Shown in pieces: positions 58,154 through 64,000 of a DNA stretch of 64,000 nucleotides. Every line of letters begins with the position of its first letter. Position 1 is the stretch's first letter. The translations under genes and the position numbers were made by a program. Source of the stretch: Nepenthes gracilis (lineage: Eukaryota; Streptophyta; Magnoliopsida; Caryophyllales; Nepenthaceae). The DNA lies in the NCBI GenBank assembly GCA_033239525.1, contig BSYO01000026.1:9348371-9412370 (forward strand). Reading direction: 5' to 3'. A model generated the notes under the pieces. It did no database searches. It had not been told where the DNA came from and saw nothing but the letters and a program-made list of their open reading frames with translations.

Positions 58154-60707
58154 TGTAACGACCCAAGCTTGAGTCATCGAACCCGACATGGACAGTCTAA
58201 GTAAAAATTTCGAATCATCCCAAAATCATCAATTACATATCATAAATTCAATATTAAATAACTTAAATGTACTCAAAATCATCGCATCACTAACATTCAA
58301 GATACCATAAATGATCATAATAATTATATCAATAAATAAATATCCATAACACCAATAATAAATTACTTGAAAAAATATATATCAATATCCATAATGTCAA
58401 ATCCTCATAAATGAAAATCTGATAAATGTCTAAAAGTTAATGAACCTACCAAAATTCCAAATCTCTATCATAGAAATCTCAATCTCCGAGATCATCTCTG
58501 TGTGGTGTCTACACGATAACACGTGATCTCTTTTATCCTGATATCAACCTGTCTACTCTGAAATCAATAAAATATAAAAGTGAGTCGAATATCCAATAAA
58601 TAAAAATAATTAATAATAGAAGAGTAAAAGTAAGTATCCCAGATAATAAAAACAAATGTATAAAATTAATAATAGTAAGTGATGTACTAACCACTACCTG
58701 AGACTCAACAATAAGTCAAGCCCACGACCCAAGAGACATATGTACACTCTCATTTACTTATCTATAGAGTACCAATAAAATATATGCATACAATCAAATC
58801 TAACGTGAAGAATTATTTATCACAGAAATGAGAGAAATTTCAAAGAATATTCGAATATTTGACGGAATGCCATAATGTTTATTTAACTCATACATGTATA
58901 TATATTTATATATACATGTTGCCATGCCCTATATATACATATTTAATTATATATACGTCCTATATAAACATATATAATTATATATATGCCCTAAATATAC
59001 ATATACAATTATACATATACATATTTATATATATATATATATATATACACCCATATCCTATATATACCCATATAATTATATATACATCTATATTTATATT
59101 TATACACTTGTTTATGTATATATATATATATATATATGTATATACATACATACACCCACACTGGGCAGCACCACCCTCTCCTCATTGTCATCTCACCCAT
59201 GACGACGGCGGCAGCACCACCCACTCACTGCCGGGTCACAACACAGCTCCCTCTCTCAACCCCATTGCACTGCACACTACCTACATGAGCAATACATAGC
59301 CACACTCATTCGCAGTAGATTTATACACATCGCATACTTTCCATTTACCTGCCATCTCTATTTTCACAACCAAGCCCAATACTCTGTTTTATTCACCTAT
59401 CGTCTAGTTCTCATCCAAGCAAATAAAAATCCCAACTTTCACTTTCAATTACGTAAATAAAGAGAACTTGCAGCATGATTCCACAAATTATCAAATCCCC
59501 AATGTCAGCGACCACTCCCCAATTTTTGGTTTTCATTTCATGGCTTTGTTTACCCACCGCAAAGCTCTAAAATCCTGAATTAGAGCCGTTGCTCTATTTT
59601 TCTCATTTTCTGGTTCCTATCAAGAAAATACAATTGAATCCAACAATATCAAAGTATATAACACGAAAATAATCATCAACCAAGAAAATGAAAGAATTTA
59701 CTTATAAGGTTACGTGGTTTAATTTGTATCACTACCTTTGGGTCAATGGACCCGGTTGGAAAAACGAAAATAGAGCACGGTGCTCTGTTTCCCACGGCGG
59801 CGCCAAATTCCCAAAATCAAAAAATATAACATGTAAAACAATTACTTTATGACTCGATTAATCAATTTATCAAGCCCCAATTTAACGTAAAACCCTTACA
59901 GTCCGATAATTTCACCAATCGAGCGTAGGCTCTATTCTCCCATTTCCAACTCCTCAATCTAGAACACAACCGATTTTCATGAAATCACAGCATACAAGCA
60001 AGGCAATATCATCGACAAGAAGAAAGGAAAAATTTAATTTGCGAGCGAGGAATTTTACTTGCCTCGATGTCATAATCGACGGCAACGGCGACGGCTTTGC
60101 TTCGGTGTATTTTTCCTCTTTGGTTCATCTTCCTTTTCTCCTAACCATACCATCTCCTTATATAATGAAGGGTGGGTCTATGGTTTTCACAGGGTTTACA
60201 TATGTGTGCCGATTTCCTTCCTCCTTCACCACTGCCTATCTGTGCCTTCCCTCTTTCTTCTTCCTTTTTCTTCATTTTCTCTCTCTTCCATTCCTTTCCT
60301 CTTTTTTCCTTCCTATTCTCCCATCATCCTTATTATTATTATTATTATTACTATTATGTATCACTATATATATATATATATATATATTAATATCTTAATT
60401 TTAATATTTTTAACTTTATTATATTTTCAGTCAACATATTTAGGCCGACCTGTCACATCTTAATTTAGTTAACTCGGTTTGTAATTAAATTAACTTAATC
60501 TAATTTACTAATTAATCTAAATTTAATTTAGTGATTCAAATATTTATTCCTAAATCCCTTGATCCAATTATTCTAACTTCTTAGGCCCTTGCATCAGTCC
60601 AACTATACAATTTTAAGCCCAATGGTGATTAAAAATTATTAAATAATTATCAAAATTAATTTGATAATATATTCTAAAAAAATAAATAAAATATTCATGG
60701 TGTTACA
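58154..60707 (-). repeat. 3' LTR of element E
   Basis: 2554 bp. Contains TA-rich repeats (58897-59150), a (TTA)n run at 60330-60350 followed by (TA)n to 60388, and a CT-rich block before it. This is the reverse-complement arrangement of the (TAA)n plus purine block in the D LTRs. The 5-mer on the left is ggaag; the other side is lost. Confidence 0.85.
58897..59150. repeat. TA-rich imperfect tandem repeat in element E LTR
   Basis: Four to five imperfect units based on CCTATATATACATAT and AATTATATATA, ending in long (TA)n at 59028-59047 and 59119-59137. Open frames here are low-complexity Tyr/Ile runs and are not genes. Confidence 0.8.
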
Positions 60708-60724
60708 ACCTTCCCCCACTCAAA
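60708..60724 (-). other. Polypurine tract of element E
   Basis: The minus strand reads TTGAGTGGGGGAAGGT directly before the LTR start TGTAACACC. Upstream GAGGACGAAAAA is the usual chromovirus pol end signature. Confidence 0.8.
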
Positions 60725-60765
60725 AGATTTTTCGTCCTCAAAAACATATCTCAATCCTCGAAAAG

Positions 60766-61816
60766 TCATGGATATTTTCCGGACATATCTGCTGCGGTCT
60801 CCCATGTTGCATCACCCTCGTCTTGATGATTCCAAATGACTTTTACAACTGGTATTATTTTAGAGCGTAGGATATTGTCTCGTCGGTTTATGATCCGCAC
60901 CGATTCCTCAATATAGGATAGGTCATCCTGGATTTGTAATTGGTCGTGCGTAATTACCTGTGGCTCATCACATATATATTTTCTTAACATAGACACGTGA
61001 AATACGTCGTGCACCCCCGCTAAAGACGGTGGTAGAGCTAGTCGGTAGACTACCTCATCAACCCGCTCTGATATCTCAACTGGTCTAATAAACTTGTGGT
61101 TCAGCTTACCTCGTCTTCCAAATCTTGGAATGCCTTTAGTAGGCAACACCTTAAGAAATACAGCATCACCAACGTCAAAGCTTAAGTCTCTGCGTCTATT
61201 ATCCGCGTAACTCTTCTGTCGATTTTGAGCTGTTTGCAATTGTTCCCTAATCAAATGGATCATTTCTATGGTTTCTTCTATGAGCTCTGGTCCCAGTATC
61301 TGGCGATTGCCTACTTCCTCCCAACTCTCCGATAAGCAACACCTTCTATCATAAAGTGCTTCGAAGGGCGCCATTCCGATGCTGACATGGAAGCTATTGT
61401 TGCACGTGAATTCTACTAATAACAAGTACTTGTCCCATTTACCTTCCAACACTAGGATCGAGCTCCTAAGCATGTCCTCCAACGTCTGACTGGTTTGCTC
61501 CGATTGGCTATTAGTCTGATGATGGATTTTCATACTGAACTTCAATCTCATCCCCAATTTTTGATGCAAACCCCTCTAGAAATGCAAGACAAACCTCGGG
61601 TCTCAATCTAAAATGGTACTAGCTGGTACACCGTGTAACCTTACAATCTCGTCAATGTATAGCCTGGCTAATCTATTAAGCAAGTGCATTAGTCTCATGG
61701 TTAGGAAGTGCACCGATTTAGTTAGTCGGTCTACAATAACCCAAATAGCATCATTGCCATTGCTGGTCCTTGGAAGTCCTACGATGAAGTCCATAGAGAT
61801 GTGCTCCCACTTCTAA
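60766..61816 (-). pseudogene. Element E integrase core, C-terminal domain and chromodomain
   Basis: The core starts MDFIVGLPRTSNGNDAIWVI (61794 on), with the first catalytic Asp in VIVDRLTKSVHFL. The second lies in ILDRDPRF, and the Glu region reads NSQSEQTSQTLEDMLRS. Then a 267-codon open frame (61569-60766) covers SIGMAPFEALYDRRC, a C-terminal domain with HDVFHVSMLRKYI and a chromodomain VRIINRRDNILRSK, VKVIWNHQDEGDATWE, MSGKYP. The chromodomain directs insertion to marked chromatin in this group (known). A stop just before the long frame and one in the core break it. Confidence 0.88.
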
Positions 61817-61929
61817 CTTGGAATTTGTATTGGTTAAAGTTTTCCTGCCGATCTCTGGTGCTCCGCTTTGACTTGCTGGAAAACTAAACATTTGGATACA
61901 AACTCACCAATATCTTTCTTCATTCCATT

Positions 61930-62412
61930 TCACCAAAAATTTTTCCTCAGGACGTGATACATTTTGGTCATGCCAGGATGCATCATATACTTCATACGGT
62001 GTGCTTCATCCATGATCTCTTTCCCTAATTCTGCCATACTCAGTACGTAAATCCTGCCTTTATATGTATGGATCCCATCCTTCCTGACCTCATAATCTGC
62101 TCGGGTCTCATCAGGCAACACCATCGTGATATATGCTAGTACTGAGTCATCCTTCTGTGCTACTCTAATTCTTTCCAGAAGTATCAGCTGTACTTTAAAA
62201 TATGAAACAATTACCTGCAGATTCCTCAGGTGTAATTGGATATTGCAATCCTTAACTTCCCCCAACATCTTCCACTCCCTCATCATCAAGTGGACAACAA
62301 GACTGGTTGATTTCCTACTAAGTGAGTCAGCCACCACATTCGCCTTGCCTGGTTGGTACATGATTTGACAATCATAGTCCTTAAGTAGGTACATCCATCG
62401 CATTTGACGCAT
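61930..62412 (-). pseudogene. Element E RNase H end and integrase zinc-binding domain
   Basis: 160 open codons read MRWMYLLKDYDCQIMYQPGK, ANVVADSLSRKS (RNase H end), then a linker with LPDETRADYEV, RIYVLSMAELGKEIMDEAHR and MHPGMTKMYHVLRKNFW. The H-H of the zinc-binding motif is visible. Confidence 0.88.
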
Positions 62413-63078
62413 GTTCAGTTCCTTTTGAGAGAAAAAAATATTTCAAACTCTTATGGTTAGCGTAAATGATGAACTCCTCTTCATAGAGATAATGCCTCCA
62501 CACCTTTAATGCGAACACGATTGCAGATAACTCTAAGTCGTGGATCGAGTACTTCTACTTGTAAGCTTTTAGCTATCACAATCCATAGGCAGCTACCCTT
62601 CCATGCTGTATTAGTACATAGCCCAAACCCTTTAGTGATTCATCACAATACACTACGAATCCTCCTGTACCTCTTAGAATTGTCAGAATCAATGCTGACG
62701 TTAACCTTTGCTTTAGCTCCTGGAAGCTTTGTTCGTATTCATCAGACCAGATGAAATTGGCATCCTTTTGCGTTAATCTAGTCAATGGCATTGTTATGCA
62801 GGAAAAATCTTCTACAAATCTCCTATAATATCCAGCCAAATAAAGAAAGCTCCTCACTTCAGTAGGGTTGATTGGGCGCGCCCACTCAATTGTAGCCTTT
62901 ATTTTTGATGGATCTATCGATAGTCCCTCTCCAGAAATAACATGACCAAGGAACATGACTTCTTTCAGCTAGAAGTCTCACTTTTTAAACTTGGTGCAAA
63001 GACGATCATCCTACAATCTTTGCAGTACTATTCTTAAATGCTCCTCATGCTCGACTGCATCCTTCGAGTAGATTAGAC
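62413..63078 (-). pseudogene. Element E RT thumb and RNase H start, truncated
   Basis: [20 protein letters not shown], then [40 protein letters not shown] and [20 protein letters not shown]. Upstream SLIYSKDAVEHEEHLRIVLQ precedes a stop. The sequence ends abruptly at 63078 just after the position of the catalytic YVDD. Confidence 0.88.
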
Positions 63079-64000
63079 TGTGTTGTGAGGTTCCAGGTTA
63101 AGAACATAAAAATTAGAAAGTAATTAAGTTAACATAGGTGAATTGTGGTAAAAATGTACGAGAGAAATCAGATTGAAAATCTCAAAAAACTGAAATTGGT
63201 AAATCGGGAACGGAAATTATAATCCATGAAATATTAATTTGTAAATAAGATTTTGGGTTTTAAATTATAATAATCATGACTTATTAAGGTTATATAATTA
63301 AAAATAAAGTTTAAGGATGTGAAAGATTGTGTTAAAATGTTCAAAACGGGTCCCGAACAGCGAAAATACGAAGTAGGCTTGCTGTGGGCCTGACTCGCAC
63401 CCTCTATAGGCTCGAGCCCATGGCGATCACAGAATCTAGATTGGCTGTGCTCTCCGCGCACTCGCCGCGTGCTCGAGCCCGACCTGGGCAGTAAAGCTAT
63501 GCTCGCCGCGTGCTCTCTACGCACTCGAGCTCTAACCCATTTTAAAGCCCCATGCTGCTTCACGATTTTCATTTCTCCACACCACCAAACCCTTCTAGAG
63601 AGAGAGAGTGTGCTATTTCTAGAGAGAGGAAGGAGGAGATCGAGACTGTGGAGTCCGAATCCGTCCGAGAGCTAGTTATATAAGTAGTAGTACGAGTCGA
63701 GACAAATGTTTTCATACTCACTAACTTTTCTTTTTCGATATTTATTCATTTACATTGGGTATTTTCATTTTAATACCCACCCAAACTATGAAAAATGTAT
63801 TACCTGTGCTTTGAGACTAAGGATTATATAGTTTATTGCTCAATTTGCTCATTGATCCGTTCGGTGGAGTTCCACCAAATCCTAACCCATGCGAATTAGA
63901 GGTTTCCCATTTTCCCACCGAATTTTGTTAAATTGACTCCAAAATGTGAATCACCACATCCCAATTACATATATATATCGGCCGTACGATCGATCTCACA
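63079..64000 (+). repeat. Probable LTR of another element (G), continuing past the window
   Basis: Begins TGTGTTGTGAGG exactly where element E stops. A GC-rich block (63350-63540) is followed by CTAGAGAGAGAGAG and a TATA box (TTATATAAG near 63675). This is the structure of a chromovirus LTR: U3, TATA, then transcribed part. It contains two copies of GCTCGCCGCGTGCTC-like sequence. No partner LTR in the window. Confidence 0.5.

Larger units (their letters stand above)
58154..63078 (-). mobile_element. Element E: Ty3/gypsy chromovirus with chromodomain, truncated
   Basis: The minus-strand order is RT end, RNase H, integrase with chromodomain, purine tract, 3' LTR (60707-58154). The LTR starts TGTAACACC and ends GGGTCGTTACA on the minus strand, the same terminal pattern as the element D family. 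The element is cut just after the RT catalytic box (frame resumes SLIYSKDAVEHEEHLRIVL) where another LTR begins at 63079. Best-preserved pol in the window, though still broken by stops. Confidence 0.9.

Noticed and set aside
58859..59299. 146-codon Tyr/Ile-rich plus-strand open frame
   Set aside because: Product of TA repeats in the LTR of element E.

Overview
The window is nuclear DNA of a flowering plant. It holds two intron-containing host genes separated and surrounded by nested, mostly dead LTR retrotransposons. The plant assignment rests on the two genes (a BAH-PHD chromatin reader of the SHORT LIFE type and the alpha subunit of the COPI coatomer), on plant-type Ty3/gypsy and Ty1/copia elements, and on AT-rich intergenic DNA. 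I cannot name the species. I saw no bacterial operons, CRISPR arrays, rRNA or tRNA genes.

Layout, left to right. 1-6541: minus-strand Ty3/gypsy element A (Tat-like) with recognisable gag, protease, RT, RNase H and integrase, all broken; one LTR is inside the window. 6799-11578: SHL, plus strand, five coding exons, 215 codons, apparently intact. 12211-20328: element B, same broad lineage as A, both LTRs present, pol almost entirely missing, but carrying an antisense ORF. 21302-22165: related solo LTR. About 22660-23248: a decayed minus-strand coding remnant with a 73-bp tandem duplication. 24075-33405: alpha-COP, minus strand, three coding exons giving 1218 codons with no disabling change; its 5.1-kb first coding intron hosts a compact LTR element (30239-32106).

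35167 to about 52898: element C, same family as B. A chromovirus LTR piece replaces its protease-RT part, and a chromovirus (element D, 43023-52054) is inserted near its 3' end; D's own 3' LTR is split by a further solo LTR (49113-50910), so the nest is three levels deep. 52900-56600: unassigned DNA with short repeat arrays. 56621-58153: 5' end of a copia element (F) with a duplicated gag segment, cut by minus-strand chromovirus E (58154-63078), whose RT end is in turn cut by another LTR (G, from 63079 to the window end).

The two host genes work in unrelated processes (histone-mark reading in flowering and development; Golgi vesicle coats). The most unusual material is in elements B and C: a shared antisense ORF resembling the plant 'putative gypsy type transposon' domain, TATA boxes on the antisense strand conserved in both copies, a 408-bp tandem duplication carrying a repeated ACCC-GAAA-GGGT hairpin motif, and a roughly 50-bp minisatellite inside the LTRs whose copy number differs between LTRs.
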